Positions 25,897-33,715 of a stretch of 64,000 nucleotides of DNA are shown one piece after another (position 1 is the stretch's first letter; every line of letters starts with the position of its first letter). The translations under genes were made by a program, and so were the position numbers. This stretch comes from Plantibacter elymi (nom. nud.). Its GTDB lineage: Bacteria > Actinomycetota > Actinomycetes > Actinomycetales > Microbacteriaceae. The notes below the pieces were generated by a model, which did not search any database, was not told the DNA's origin, and worked only from the letters and a program-made list of their open reading frames with translations. The stretch covers positions 310,001 through 374,000 of the forward strand of contig NZ_FXWJ01000004.1 of the NCBI RefSeq assembly GCF_900177795.1. The letters run 5' to 3'.

Positions 25897-27180
25897 CTAC
25901 CGGGGCAGACGGACTCCGATGCGCTCCAGGTGTGCGTTCGAGAAGGTCCCGGCGGGGTCCAACTCCTCGAAGAGGTCCCGAGCGTCGGCGAGCCGCGGCA
26001 CGACCTCGGCGATGCGCTCGGCCGTCAGGAGGTTGAGCTTGCCCCAGTGCGGGCGGGCGGCGAAGGGAGCGAGCGCCTCCTCGATCGCGGGCAGCACGGC
26101 CCGGACCTCCTCGGGCAGGTTGCGCCAGGTGAAGTGCACGGCGAGCATCTCCCGGTGGTACGCACCGCTCAGCCAGAGCTTGTCGGGCGCGGCCGTGCGC
26201 AGTTCGGTCACGAGCAGCAGCGGGGCGATGCGATCGCCGAGCACACGCAGGGCCGTGATCGCGGCGGGTCCGTCGGCGCGGTCGATGAAGTACTCGGTCT
26301 GGATCTCGTCGCCGTTGCTCGGCGTCGACTCGAGCCGGAAGTGCGGCAGCCGTTCCCACCAGTCGCCGGGGACACCGCCCTGCAGCGTGAGGTTGTCGGG
26401 GTCCGTCTCGACGAGGTTGCCGGCGATCAGAGAGTCCCGCTGCACGCCGAGCCACGACTCCGGGACCACGGGCAGCTCGTCGTTGCCAGCGGCCAGGCGG
26501 GTCTTCCACCAGATCTGCTCGACGGTGTCGCCGAGCCAGTTCGTGAAGATGCTCACGCTGTAGGCACCACCGGTGACGCCCTCGAAGTCGGCGAGGACGG
26601 CGTCCCACGGGACGTCACGGTAGACGTCCTGGCGCACGCGGTAGGCGGGCTGCACGTCGACCGTCACGCGCACCACGATGCCGAACGCGCCGAGTCCGAC
26701 GACGAGGCCGTCGAAGCCGGGGTCCCCGCGACGGACGTGGACGAGTTCGCCCGTGGCGTCGACGTACTCGAGGCCGCTCACCGCTGAGGACAGGATGCCG
26801 TTGTCGTTGCCGGATCCGTGGGTGCCGGTCGCGATCGCGCCGCCGATGGAGATGTGCGGGAGCGAGCCCATGTTGTGGAAGGCGAGGCCCTGTTCGGCGA
26901 GCCAGGCGGCCGCGATCCCGTATCGGGTCCCGGCTCCGATCGTCACCGAGCCGGCGGCCTCGTCGAACACCGGGTCGGCGGGGATGTCGAGCACCGTGAT
27001 GAGCGTGCCGTCGGAGTCGGCGAGGTCGGTGAACGAGTGTCGGGTGCCGAGGGCTCGGACACGCGTGCCCGTTCTGGCGGCCTCCGCGACGAGTGCGCGG
27101 ACCTCGTCGATCGACGTGGCGTTCACGATCCGCGGCGCTGCGAAGGTGTGCGTGCCGGCCCAGTTGCGTTCAAGCGTCAT
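25897..27180 (-). CDS. FAD-linked alditol/aldonolactone oxidase
   Basis: A 427-residue VAO-family flavoprotein. The FAD domain includes RALGTRHSFTDLA, with His48 at the position that carries covalent FAD in AldO-type alditol oxidases, and GGAIATGTHGSG (113-124). The C-terminal D-arabinono-lactone oxidase domain ends with RPHWGKLN, the conserved HWGK substrate motif. It should oxidise a sugar alcohol or aldonolactone with O2, giving H2O2. The ATG gives MTLERNWAGTHTFAAPR, the normal family start; the longer open frame upstream is not coding. Confidence 0.88.
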   Translation of the reverse strand: MTLERNWAGTHTFAAPRIVNATSIDEVRALVAEAARTGTRVRALGTRHSFTDLADSDGTLITVLDIPADPVFDEAAGSVTIGAGTRYGIAAAWLAEQGLAFHNMGSLPHISIGGAIATGTHGSGNDNGILSSAVSGLEYVDATGELVHVRRGDPGFDGLVVGLGAFGIVVRVTVDVQPAYRVRQDVYRDVPWDAVLADFEGVTGGAYSVSIFTNWLGDTVEQIWWKTRLAAGNDELPVVPESWLGVQRDSLIAGNLVETDPDNLTLQGGVPGDWWERLPHFRLESTPSNGDEIQTEYFIDRADGPAAITALRVLGDRIAPLLLVTELRTAAPDKLWLSGAYHREMLAVHFTWRNLPEEVRAVLPAIEEALAPFAARPHWGKLNLLTAERIAEVVPRLADARDLFEELDPAGTFSNAHLERIGVRLPR

Positions 27181-27236
27181 GAGCGCAAGCTTGCCAGAGC
27201 TGAGACGACCCGCAGGCGTTCCCGAAACATTTCCGG

Positions 27237-27593
27237 TCAGGCGGGCGGGGTGGCGTGCTTGTTCTCGAGCAGGATGCCGACGGAGACGAGCACGACCGCG
27301 CCGAGGAACTGCGCGATGATCCAGGGGATGCCGCTGAACGGGAGCGGGAGGACCGGGTTCCACACGATCGCGACGAGCAGCGTCGGGATCATCCAGAGCG
27401 GTTGCTTGGCCTGCCAGGCGAACACGGCCATGATGAGCGCGAGGATGCTCACCACGAACAGCACGATCGTAAAGGCGTCGAGTTCGAGCAGCGCGAGGCC
27501 GAGCATGAGCGCGACCGCACCCATGATGCCCGGGATGAGCGCCGGGCGAAGGGCGAAGGGCGCAGGGGCTGGAGCTGACGTCGGACTCGGCAT
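27237..27593 (-). CDS. Small polytopic membrane protein, 118 aa
   Basis: After a Pro/Ala-rich N-terminus it has four hydrophobic segments (about 19-37, 39-57, 66-80 and 88-108), with the loops FAWQAKQPLWMIP and PLPFSGIPW. No known functional residues. TAAACT lies exactly six bases before the ATG, so it is likely expressed as a leaderless mRNA. The layout resembles small unnamed actinobacterial membrane families; function unknown. Confidence 0.68.
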   Translation of the reverse strand: MPSPTSAPAPAPFALRPALIPGIMGAVALMLGLALLELDAFTIVLFVVSILALIMAVFAWQAKQPLWMIPTLLVAIVWNPVLPLPFSGIPWIIAQFLGAVVLVSVGILLENKHATPPA

Positions 27594-27599
27594 CCCACG

Positions 27600-27605
27600 A
27601 GTTTA
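27600..27605 (-). promoter_or_regulatory. -10 TAAACT, leaderless, for 27593 gene
   Basis: TAAACT on the minus strand, six bases, then the ATG at 27593. CACAAT for the divergent 27665 gene lies 48 bases away. Confidence 0.55.
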
Positions 27606-27664
27606 CGTGGAGCGGCGGGGCGTCGCCGAGCGGTGCGGCGGGGCGGATACGGCACAATCACTGC

Positions 27665-27982
27665 ATGGGCGTTCTCATCTACGGTGCCGGAAGTCACTAC
27701 GACTTCGACGACCGCGTGCTCGCCCACCTCAGGGCGGCGATCGGGAACAAGCTGCGTCGTCGGGAGTCATTCTTCGTCGAGTGGACGAAGGGGGCTGTGG
27801 ATGGCGGTGGACGGGTGAGCCTCTGGATCACGAGCGACGTCCCACTGCAGTTCCGGTTCGCGCAGCCGGAGCCGTCGGTCAACCAGGCGTGGGTGCGCGC
27901 CCTGCTCGACTCCTCCTACACGCCGGGCGGCATGATGCTCACGCCCGAACCCGGCACGACGACCGCCCCGGAGACGGCGTGA
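27665..27982 (+). CDS. DUF7882-like small protein, paralogue of the 7177-7539 gene
   Basis: A 105-residue protein starting MGVLIYGAGSHYDFDDRVLA, with KLRRRESFFVEW, GGGRVSLWITSDVPLQFRF and NQAWVRALLDSS. These blocks align in order with the 7177-7539 product. Function unknown; the conserved LIYG start and GGGRV strand define the family. CACAAT lies six bases before the ATG, so translation is probably leaderless. Confidence 0.7.
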   Translation: MGVLIYGAGSHYDFDDRVLAHLRAAIGNKLRRRESFFVEWTKGAVDGGGRVSLWITSDVPLQFRFAQPEPSVNQAWVRALLDSSYTPGGMMLTPEPGTTTAPETA

Positions 27983-27995
27983 CCGGAGGGCTAGC

Positions 27996-28487
27996 TCAGC
28001 GCTGCTCCACCAGCGCGGCGAGTTGCTCCGTGACGATCCCCCAGCCGGCGTGGAAACCGAGTTCGAGGTGTTCGTCGCGCTGGGCGACCCCGCTGTGGAG
28101 CGCGGTCGCGCGGTAGCGGGTGCCGTCGGGGTGGTCGGCGAGGTCGATCACGGCGGTGATGAACGGCTGCTCGGCGGGGCGCCAGCCTGCGGTCAGCGCC
28201 GTCGTCCAGACGAGTCGCTGCTCCGGATCGACCTCCAGCACGCATCCGGTGATCTGCGGCACGAAGTCGACGCCGTCCTCGCTGAACTCGGTGCGGAAGG
28301 ACCCGCCGGGTCGCAGCTCGAACTCGACGACCCGACACACCGCCGGCGACGGCACCCACCACTGCCCGAGCGTCGCGGGGTCAGTCCACGCGGCCCAGAC
28401 GGCCGATCGCGGCGCGTGGATGATCCGCTCGACCAGCAGATCGCGTTCGTCGGCCGGTTCGGGTTGGGTGTGATCGGTGTCGGTCAT
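27996..28487 (-). CDS. SRPBCC/AHSA1-domain protein
   Basis: A 163-residue START-like protein. ERIIHAPRSAVWAAWTDPAT (about 19-38), LGQWW and the closing GFHAGWGIVTEQLAALV are the AHSA1 (Hsp90 ATPase activator homologue) marks in bacteria; the fold is a helix-grip pocket for hydrophobic ligands. Most bacterial members have no known ligand. GGAGGAG precedes the ATG of MTDTDHTQ; the longer open frame upstream lacks family similarity. Downstream of the DUF1653 gene on the same strand. Confidence 0.85.
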   Translation of the reverse strand: MTDTDHTQPEPADERDLLVERIIHAPRSAVWAAWTDPATLGQWWVPSPAVCRVVEFELRPGGSFRTEFSEDGVDFVPQITGCVLEVDPEQRLVWTTALTAGWRPAEQPFITAVIDLADHPDGTRYRATALHSGVAQRDEHLELGFHAGWGIVTEQLAALVEQR

Positions 28488-28504
28488 GCGGTGCTCCTCC
28501 GTGG

Positions 28505-28768
28505 TCAGTCGGCGTCGTCCTCGACGCGGGCGAAGCGCGGTCCCTCGTAGCCGTCGCGCGAGACGGGTTCGACGAACATCGCGAGCGGTCGCACCCACGA
28601 CGTCGGCGGGGTCGTGGTCGTCCGGTAGAAGACATACGGTTCCTCGGTCTCGCTGTGGCGCCCGACGCCGATGACCTCATACCGCGCGCCCTTGAAGTGC
28701 CGATAGGTGCCGGGCTCGACGCCGAAGGACTCGCCGTCGTCGGTGCTGGCCGTGCTGTCGTCGCTCAT
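28505..28768 (-). CDS. DUF1653 protein, 87 aa
   Basis: PGTYRHFKGARYEVIGVGRHSETEE (about 19-43), YVFYRTT and WVRPLAMFVEPV match DUF1653, a small SH3-like beta-barrel usually of 70-90 residues. The biochemical role is unknown. TAGAAT lies six bases before the ATG. It precedes the SRPBCC gene by 17 bases and probably heads that transcript. Confidence 0.85.
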   Translation of the reverse strand: MSDDSTASTDDGESFGVEPGTYRHFKGARYEVIGVGRHSETEEPYVFYRTTTTPPTSWVRPLAMFVEPVSRDGYEGPRFARVEDDAD

Positions 28769-28774
28769 GCCGCG

Positions 28775-28780
28775 ATTCTA
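28775..28780 (-). promoter_or_regulatory. -10 TAGAAT, leaderless, for DUF1653 gene
   Basis: TAGAAT, six bases, then the ATG at 28768; it overlaps the end of the MazG-like gene. Confidence 0.58.
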
Positions 28781-29146
28781 ACCAGCGGGCGTCGCGGAGT
28801 CGGTGCCCGCTTCTTCGGCGCGGAGCTCGGACACGTGCCGCACCAGGTCCTGCATCTGACGAGGGAACGCCTCGCCGATGTCGATCCCGAAGCGGTCGGC
28901 GAGCACGAGACAGGACCAGATGGCATCACACAGTTCGTGCTCGAGCTGTTCGAGTCCGATGCCGTCGATGCGACGCGTCCCGTCGAGCGTCATCACGATC
29001 TTGGCGAGGTCACCGACGTCGCCGACGAAGCCGAGGGCGACCTCCTGGTTCGTCCACGGACGTCCGATCCGCTTCGTGCTGAGATCGTCGTAGGCGGCGG
29101 CGACCTCCATGGCGTGGGCGTTCAGCGTTGCGAAGTCCTGAGTCAT
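28778..29146 (-). CDS. MazG-like nucleotide pyrophosphohydrolase
   Basis: A 122-residue all-alpha protein. GFVGDVGDLAKIVMTLDG (about 39-56) and LEHELCDAIWSCLVLADRFGID (68-89) correspond to the ExxE and ExxD helices of the MazG/dCTPase group, though the first motif has Asp for Glu. It may remove non-canonical NTPs. The C-terminal 25 residues are disordered. TAGGCT six bases before the ATG gives a leaderless start. Confidence 0.72.
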   Translation of the reverse strand: MTQDFATLNAHAMEVAAAYDDLSTKRIGRPWTNQEVALGFVGDVGDLAKIVMTLDGTRRIDGIGLEQLEHELCDAIWSCLVLADRFGIDIGEAFPRQMQDLVRHVSELRAEEAGTDSATPAG

Positions 29147-29152
29147 GCCCAG

Positions 29153-29158
29153 AGCCTA
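29153..29158 (-). promoter_or_regulatory. -10 TAGGCT, leaderless, for MazG-like gene
   Basis: TAGGCT, six bases, then the ATG at 29146. It overlaps the stop codon of the acetyltransferase gene. Confidence 0.55.
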
Positions 29159-29773
29159 ATCAGCGCTTTCGATGCTTGTCTCGATTGGAGTTCCGGCGGA
29201 CAGGTCCCGGACATACTGGCGGCACACATACACCCGAGCGAAGCGTTCCCTGAGCTCCTGCTCGCGCTCGATGCCCGCATGGACGAACGCGCGGACCGGG
29301 CTGCTGAACCCGGCCGGAGTCGTGAACCCTTCGGCGTCGTCTCCGTCTTCCAGGTGCACATGCAGGTACTGGAACGCCTCGGAGAAGCCGTTGCGCCGGT
29401 ACCAGGAGTTCGCTGCCTGGTCCTCGCGGGTCCACGCATCGAGCCTCGTGATGTCTGCCCGGGCCAGCCGCTCTACGGCTACCTCAAGGAGAGCGGCGCC
29501 GATCCCCCTGCTCTGATGATCGGGATGTGTCGCGACCGAGTCGATCGTGGCCTCGTCACCGTCGACGGTGATGTCGAGCAGGCCGAGCACCTGTCCCTCG
29601 ACATCGACCGCGACCAGCCCGAACGACGGCGCCACGACATCGGGGCGGCGAGGCCACACGTCGTCGTAATACTGGGTCGGCAGGAAGGCGAGCACCCGGC
29701 AACGCACCCAGGTGGGTTCGTCGCTCGGCTCGTAGAGGCGGATCGCGAACGGATGCGGGTCGAGGGTCGTCAC
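29156..29773 (-). CDS. GNAT-family N-acetyltransferase
   Basis: A 205-residue acetyltransferase with a GTG start (VTTLDPHPFAIRLYEPSDE). The acetyl-CoA loop is VATHPDHQSRGIGAALLEVAVE (about 93-114) and the late motif is ANSWYRRNGFSEAFQYL. A ~50-residue C-terminal tail follows the GNAT core. The acceptor is unknown. An open frame continuing far upstream has no GNAT character, so the GTG at 29773 is preferred. Confidence 0.8.
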   Translation of the reverse strand: MTTLDPHPFAIRLYEPSDEPTWVRCRVLAFLPTQYYDDVWPRRPDVVAPSFGLVAVDVEGQVLGLLDITVDGDEATIDSVATHPDHQSRGIGAALLEVAVERLARADITRLDAWTREDQAANSWYRRNGFSEAFQYLHVHLEDGDDAEGFTTPAGFSSPVRAFVHAGIEREQELRERFARVYVCRQYVRDLSAGTPIETSIESAD

Positions 29774-29817
29774 GGTGCCCCCATCGTAGAGGCGGAACTC
29801 CTGTGCAGGCCAAGCAC

Positions 29818-30783
29818 TCACCCGGCGGTCGGCACCACGTCCCAGTGCTCGCGGATGAGCTTGTCGTCGACGCGGAAGATGTCCGCTGCCAGAACGGGGT
29901 CGTCCGCCTTCGCGCCGACGCTCTGCGAGAACGTCCAGACGAGGTCGCCGTCGCTCAGCGAGATGACCGACTCCTGCGGCGGGAAGGTCGCGGAACCTGA
30001 GAAGAAGGACTTGAGCGCCGCCGTTCCGTTCGGTGCGACCGGGTTGTGCTGGAGGTAGGCGGGGTCGAAGGCCTTGTCGAGGATCGAGACGTCCTGGTCG
30101 CGGAACAGCGTGTTGTACGCGTTCACCGCGAACGTCCGGTTCTGCTCCTCCTGCTTCTCCGACGGCGCGACCGCGGGCTTCGCCGGGCTGTAGAGGTCGC
30201 TGAACATCGTGTTGGTGTTCCCGCTCGCCGGTGTCCCGGTCGCGATCGGCTGATCGAACGCCCATCGCTCGACGACGGCGCCGTCCCGCACGCGGAACAG
30301 GTCGACAGCGGCCTCGCCTGTCCGCTCATCGGCCGGGTCGGAGGCGACCTGGTAGTGCACGGCGACAAGGTCACCGTCGGCCGCGGTGTGCTTGACGACC
30401 GCCTGCGCCCCGGGGACCCGTGTCCGGTCGGCGGTGAACTCGGCGAGGACGCCGCTCGGCCCGCTCTTCTGCCCGGAGCCGTGCGCGACGGCGTCGGCCG
30501 CGACCAGCTTGTCGGTCGTGGCCACCGCTTTCGAGGAGGCGGGGTCGGGGAAGGCGTCCGTGTAGAGCTTGAGCACGGCGGCGAGGTTCTTCTGCTCGGT
30601 CTTCGAGTCGCTGCGGTCGCCCGTCGAGCCGCCGTCGGCGCTCCCCTTTCGCGCCGACGAGACCGAGGACGACGGATCAGGCACGGCTGCGGAGGTGGCC
30701 TGGCACCCCGCGAGCAGTGAGACGCCGGCGAGGACAGCAACGGCGCGGACGAGGGGGACGACGAGGGCACGTGATCTGGTCAT
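29818..30783 (-). CDS. Lipoprotein with two SnoaL/NTF2-like domains
   Basis: A 321-residue lipoprotein: signal with lipobox LLAGC (Cys27), a Ser/Gly-rich linker to about 60, then two homologous cone-shaped domains. The first has AVLKLYTDAF and VVKHTAADGDLVAVHYQV; the second VNAYNTLFRDQDVSILDKAF, YLQHNPVAPNG and SLSDGDLVWTF. Such domains (SnoaL-like polyketide cyclase family) bind or turn over small hydrophobic molecules. Extracytoplasmic location is clear; the ligand is not. Confidence 0.82.
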   Translation of the reverse strand: MTRSRALVVPLVRAVAVLAGVSLLAGCQATSAAVPDPSSSVSSARKGSADGGSTGDRSDSKTEQKNLAAVLKLYTDAFPDPASSKAVATTDKLVAADAVAHGSGQKSGPSGVLAEFTADRTRVPGAQAVVKHTAADGDLVAVHYQVASDPADERTGEAAVDLFRVRDGAVVERWAFDQPIATGTPASGNTNTMFSDLYSPAKPAVAPSEKQEEQNRTFAVNAYNTLFRDQDVSILDKAFDPAYLQHNPVAPNGTAALKSFFSGSATFPPQESVISLSDGDLVWTFSQSVGAKADDPVLAADIFRVDDKLIREHWDVVPTAG

Positions 30784-30950
30784 GGAATCACTGTGCGACG
30801 GCGTTCTGAACCTCAGGTGAGGTGTCCCTGGGCTTCGCTGGGAATCCGTGTCTTTCAGTTCGACGGCGGTTGAAACCTCCCGAAGTCTGCTCTCGCGGCT
30901 CGCATCTGCCTGGCCTGTTCTCTACCCTGGGTGCAACGATCGTGTCATCC

Positions 30951-30958
30951 GGGGGGGG
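30951..30958 (+). repeat. G8 homopolymer at a ribosome binding site
   Basis: Eight consecutive G residues end six bases before the GTG at 30965 and form the only Shine-Dalgarno-like sequence of that gene. Slippage here could change translation efficiency. Confidence 0.6.
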
Positions 30959-30964
30959 TGCATC

Positions 30965-31207
30965 GTGGGCTTGATCCAAGACGTGGGTGGTGGGCTGCTG
31001 CTGGCGCTCGGACTCCTGCTCGCCGTGCTGGTCCTCTTCCTCGTCCTCGCGCTCGGCACCCAGTACATGCGGATGCGCCGTCGACGGCCGCAGGGGAAGC
31101 AGGCTCGTGCCGACGTCGAGGTCCGCGCGCAGCTGTTCGAGGACGGCTTCTCCGAGCACGAGGTCGCAGACGCGATCCAGACATCCCGACCCCGTGATGA
31201 TGCCTGA
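30965..31207 (+). CDS. Small single-pass membrane protein, 80 aa
   Basis: Starts at a GTG (VGLIQDVGGGLLLALGLLLA); one long hydrophobic helix of about 25 residues is followed by the basic MRMRRRRPQGKQARAD and a soluble tail VRAQLFEDGFSEHEVADAIQ. Topology N-out, basic C-tail in. The family is not recognised. First of three closely packed small membrane-type genes; the G8 tract is its ribosome binding site. Confidence 0.55.
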   Translation: MGLIQDVGGGLLLALGLLLAVLVLFLVLALGTQYMRMRRRRPQGKQARADVEVRAQLFEDGFSEHEVADAIQTSRPRDDA

Positions 31208-31231
31208 TCGCTTTGACGAAAGGCTCCGTGC

Positions 31232-31519
31232 ATGCTGAACCGGTACGCGCTCGCTCGCACCGTCGGCGGTCTGCTGGGCCTCGGGGTCGGCTACCTCCTG
31301 TGGGAGGGGCTGCGGAACGCGATGCTGCGCGAGATCCCCGCTGGTGCGTGGGAAGCGGCGACGATTTCCGACGCCTTCGTGTCGCTCATCGGCATCGCGG
31401 CGGTAGCACTGATCATGACGCCCGGGCTGGTGCTGTCCGCCGTCGCAGAGCAGGCGACGAGGTGGATGTCGCGCTCCTCATCTCGCCGGGCACCTGTCGA
31501 CCGGAGTCGATCATCATGA
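31232..31519 (+). CDS. Small membrane protein, 95 aa
   Basis: MLNRYALARTVGGLLGLGVG with two hydrophobic segments (about 10-27 and 46-70) and a Ser/Arg-rich tail. GAAAGG lies 10 bases before the ATG. The stop shares bases with the start of the next tiny open frame. Not recognised. Confidence 0.5.
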   Translation: MLNRYALARTVGGLLGLGVGYLLWEGLRNAMLREIPAGAWEAATISDAFVSLIGIAAVALIMTPGLVLSAVAEQATRWMSRSSSRRAPVDRSRSS

Positions 31520-31632
31520 ACGAGCCGTGGCTCCTTGCGCTCATTCCGATCTGCAGCGTGCTCGCGCGGAACGTTACTCGCGATCTCTCGGCTCTCGGTC
31601 AGCGTGTAACCCGGCGCCCCGGGCCGGGATAG
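31516..31632 (+). CDS. Possible tiny gene, 38 aa
   Basis: ATG overlaps the preceding stop (ATGA). The product begins MNEPWLLALIPICSVLARNV and ends RRPGPG, a short hydrophobic segment with a basic tail. Its 3' end overlaps the convergent gene at 31599. Coupling suggests translation, but it may be chance. Confidence 0.3.
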   Translation: MNEPWLLALIPICSVLARNVTRDLSALGQRVTRRPGPG

Positions 31633-31871
31633 GGCCCGGGCTCGATCCGATGCCGAGAATGTCGACGTATCCGTTCCACGATCTCATCGCGTCGGCCATG
31701 CATCCATGGCGCAGTGACCGCGTCCCACTCTTCTGGGAACGGGATGTAGAGCACGGGCGGATCCACGCCCCACCCGGCGTCGAAGACGAAGCCCTCGGCC
31801 CCCTCCCAGTAGACGACCTCTTCCTTCCAGCGAGGCTCGACCTCGAACTCCGCGTCTTCCCCCGTCTGCAC
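31599..31871 (-). CDS. Conserved hypothetical protein, 90 aa
   Basis: KEEVVYWEGAEGFVFDAGWG, PPVLYIPFPEEWDAVTAPWM and HGRRDEIVERIRRHS match a small actinobacterial family whose members share FD-x-WG and W-x-x-GRRDEI blocks. No known role. GTG start with TAGCAT exactly six bases upstream. It overlaps the tiny plus-strand open frame by 34 bases. Confidence 0.7.
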   Translation of the reverse strand: MQTGEDAEFEVEPRWKEEVVYWEGAEGFVFDAGWGVDPPVLYIPFPEEWDAVTAPWMHGRRDEIVERIRRHSRHRIEPGPYPGPGRRVTR

Positions 31872-31877
31872 GCTTCG

Positions 31878-31883
31878 ATGCTA
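31878..31883 (-). promoter_or_regulatory. -10 TAGCAT, leaderless, for 31871 gene
   Basis: TAGCAT, six bases, then the GTG at 31871. Confidence 0.52.
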
Positions 31884-31919
31884 TGCCGCCCGTGCCGCCG
31901 ACGGACGGGCATGACGACG

Positions 31920-31961
31920 AAAAACCCCCTCCGTCCCGGTGTTGCTCGGGGATGGAGGGGG
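31920..31961 (-). terminator. Rho-independent terminator of tRNA-Ser
   Basis: On the minus strand CCCCCTCC (31954-31961) pairs with GGAGGGGG (31925-31932), with a GC-rich inner loop, and is followed by TTTTT at 31920-31924. Confidence 0.82.
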
Positions 31962-31969
31962 CTTCTTCG

Positions 31970-32059
31970 TGGCGGTACCGGTGGGATTTGAACCCACGGT
32001 GCTCTTTCAAGCACACAACTTTTCGAGAGTTGCACCTTCGGCCGCTCGGACACGGTACC
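31970..32059 (-). tRNA. tRNA-Ser (anticodon CGA)
   Basis: Reads from GGTACCG at the 5' end to CGGTACC, discriminator G and an encoded CCA. The anticodon stem CAACT/AGTTG encloses CTCGAAA, giving anticodon CGA, which reads UCG. A long variable arm and GGGTTCAAATCCC T arm are typical of serine tRNAs. Followed directly by a U-tract terminator. Confidence 0.96.
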
Positions 32060-32156
32060 GGGGTCGAGTGTAATAGAAGACGAGCGCCGACGCGAATTGA
32101 GCGATGCCGGTCATCCACAGGCGGCGCGGAGGGCCGGCGGTGTCGGCGGCCGCGCT

Positions 32157-32162
32157 TAGGCT
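32157..32162 (+). promoter_or_regulatory. -10 TAGGCT, leaderless, for radA
   Basis: TAGGCT, six bases (GGCCGC), then the ATG at 32169. Confidence 0.6.
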
Positions 32163-32168
32163 GGCCGC

Positions 32169-33545
32169 ATGGCCAAGGCACCCTCCCCCGCATTCCGCTG
32201 CACCGAATGCGGCTGGACCACCGCCAAATGGGCCGGTCGCTGCGGCGAATGCCAGCAGTGGGGCACGGTCGTCGAAGCGTCGGCTCCCACCGGCGTCCTC
32301 GGCAAGCTGACCCCGATCCGCGCCACCGACGAACGCGCCGCACGTCCCATCACGGAGGCCCGCGCCGACGAGGCACCGCGCTGGTCGAGCGGCATCGCGG
32401 AGTTCGACCGAGTGCTCGGCGGCGGCATCGTCCCCGGCGCCGCGATCCTCCTCTCCGGCGAGCCTGGCGTCGGCAAGTCGACCCTGCTGCTCGAGGTCGC
32501 GTCCCGCGCGGCGAAGACCGGCGCCCGCGTCCTCTACGTCAGCGCAGAGGAGTCGGTCGGCCAGGTCCGCCTCCGTGCCGAACGCACCGGCGCGCTCCAC
32601 GACGACCTCTACCTCGCCTCCGAGACCGATCTCGCCACCATCCTCGGCCACATCGACCAGGTACAGCCCAAGCTCCTCATCGTCGACTCCGTCCAGACCG
32701 TGTCCTCCTCGCAGTCCGACGGCCTCGCCGGACAACCCGGCCAGGTACGCGAGGTCTCAGCCGTCCTCACCCGCATCGCCAAGGAACGCGACCTCCCGAT
32801 CCTCCTCGTCGGCCACGTCACGAAAGACGGATCGATCGCCGGCCCTCGGCTCCTCGAGCACCTCGTCGACGTCGTCTGCCAGTTCGAAGGCGACCGCCAC
32901 ACCGCGCTCCGGTTCCTCCGCGCGCAGAAGAACCGCTTCGGCGCCACCGACGAGGTCGGCTGCTTCGAGATGGCCGGCGACGGCATCGCCGAGGTCCCCG
33001 ACCCGAGCGCCCTCTTCCTCAGCCAGAACGAGCCCGTCGCCGGCACCTGCGTCACCATCGTCATGGAGGGACGCCGCGCACTGCCTGTCGAAGTCCAGGC
33101 GCTCATCAACAAGACGCAGGCGCCGAACCCCCGCCGGGTCACCAACGGCGTCGACCCCTCTCGAGTCGCGATGATCCTCGCCGTGCTGCACGGCCGCTAC
33201 TCCTACGACCTCACCGACCACGACGTCTACATCTCCACCGTCGGCGGCGTGAAGATCAGCGAACCGGCAGCCGACCTCGCGATCGCCCTCGCCCTGGTCT
33301 CCGTCATCCGCGACCTGGCCCTCCCCCGCGACCTCGCGGCTTACGGCGAGATCAGCCTCAGCGGCGAAGTGCGTCCGGTGAGCGTCGCGAAGCAGCGCGG
33401 CTCGGAGGGCAACCGACTCGGCTACAAGCTGCTGCTCAACTCCGACGTCAGCAACGACCTCAAGTCGGTGCTGGGCATCGCGAAGACCGCAGCCGAGGCG
33501 GCACAGCCCGCCCGACGCGAACGCGAGCTCGACGCCGCCTTCTGA
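32169..33545 (+). CDS. radA: DNA repair protein RadA (Sms)
   Basis: A RecA-like, DnaB-type branch-migration helicase of 458 residues. The N-terminal zinc finger has Cys11, Cys14, Cys25 and Cys28; Walker A is GEPGVGKS (97-104); the RadA-specific KNRFG is at 254-258; and a C-terminal Lon-like domain begins near 290 (GTCVTIVMEG...). It processes recombination intermediates and helps in replication fork repair. Full length. Leaderless promoter at 32157. Divergent from tRNA-Ser. Confidence 0.96.
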   Translation: MAKAPSPAFRCTECGWTTAKWAGRCGECQQWGTVVEASAPTGVLGKLTPIRATDERAARPITEARADEAPRWSSGIAEFDRVLGGGIVPGAAILLSGEPGVGKSTLLLEVASRAAKTGARVLYVSAEESVGQVRLRAERTGALHDDLYLASETDLATILGHIDQVQPKLLIVDSVQTVSSSQSDGLAGQPGQVREVSAVLTRIAKERDLPILLVGHVTKDGSIAGPRLLEHLVDVVCQFEGDRHTALRFLRAQKNRFGATDEVGCFEMAGDGIAEVPDPSALFLSQNEPVAGTCVTIVMEGRRALPVEVQALINKTQAPNPRRVTNGVDPSRVAMILAVLHGRYSYDLTDHDVYISTVGGVKISEPAADLAIALALVSVIRDLALPRDLAAYGEISLSGEVRPVSVAKQRGSEGNRLGYKLLLNSDVSNDLKSVLGIAKTAAEAAQPARRERELDAAF

Positions 33546-33589
33546 GCGGACCCGCCCGCCTGCTCCACGAACCAGGCCCGGGGCGCCCT

Positions 33590-33674
33590 GTTCACAACTC
33601 CTGCGGACTGGTCCCGCAGGGCCCCAGAACGGGACCTGTCCGCGTTCGGACGACGACGTGCAGGAGTTGTGAAC
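33590..33674. repeat. 85 bp inverted-repeat element, GTTCACAACTCCTGC arms
   Basis: GTTCACAACTCCTGC (33590-33604) and its exact reverse complement (33660-33674) enclose two inner hairpins, GGTCCCG/CGGGACC and GTCCG-CGTT-CGGAC. It sits in the convergent gap after radA; the rest of 33546-33715 is featureless. Confidence 0.8.
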
Positions 33675-33715
33675 CGCAGACGCCGCCGAGAGCAGGACCT
33701 GCGATCAGGATCGAG

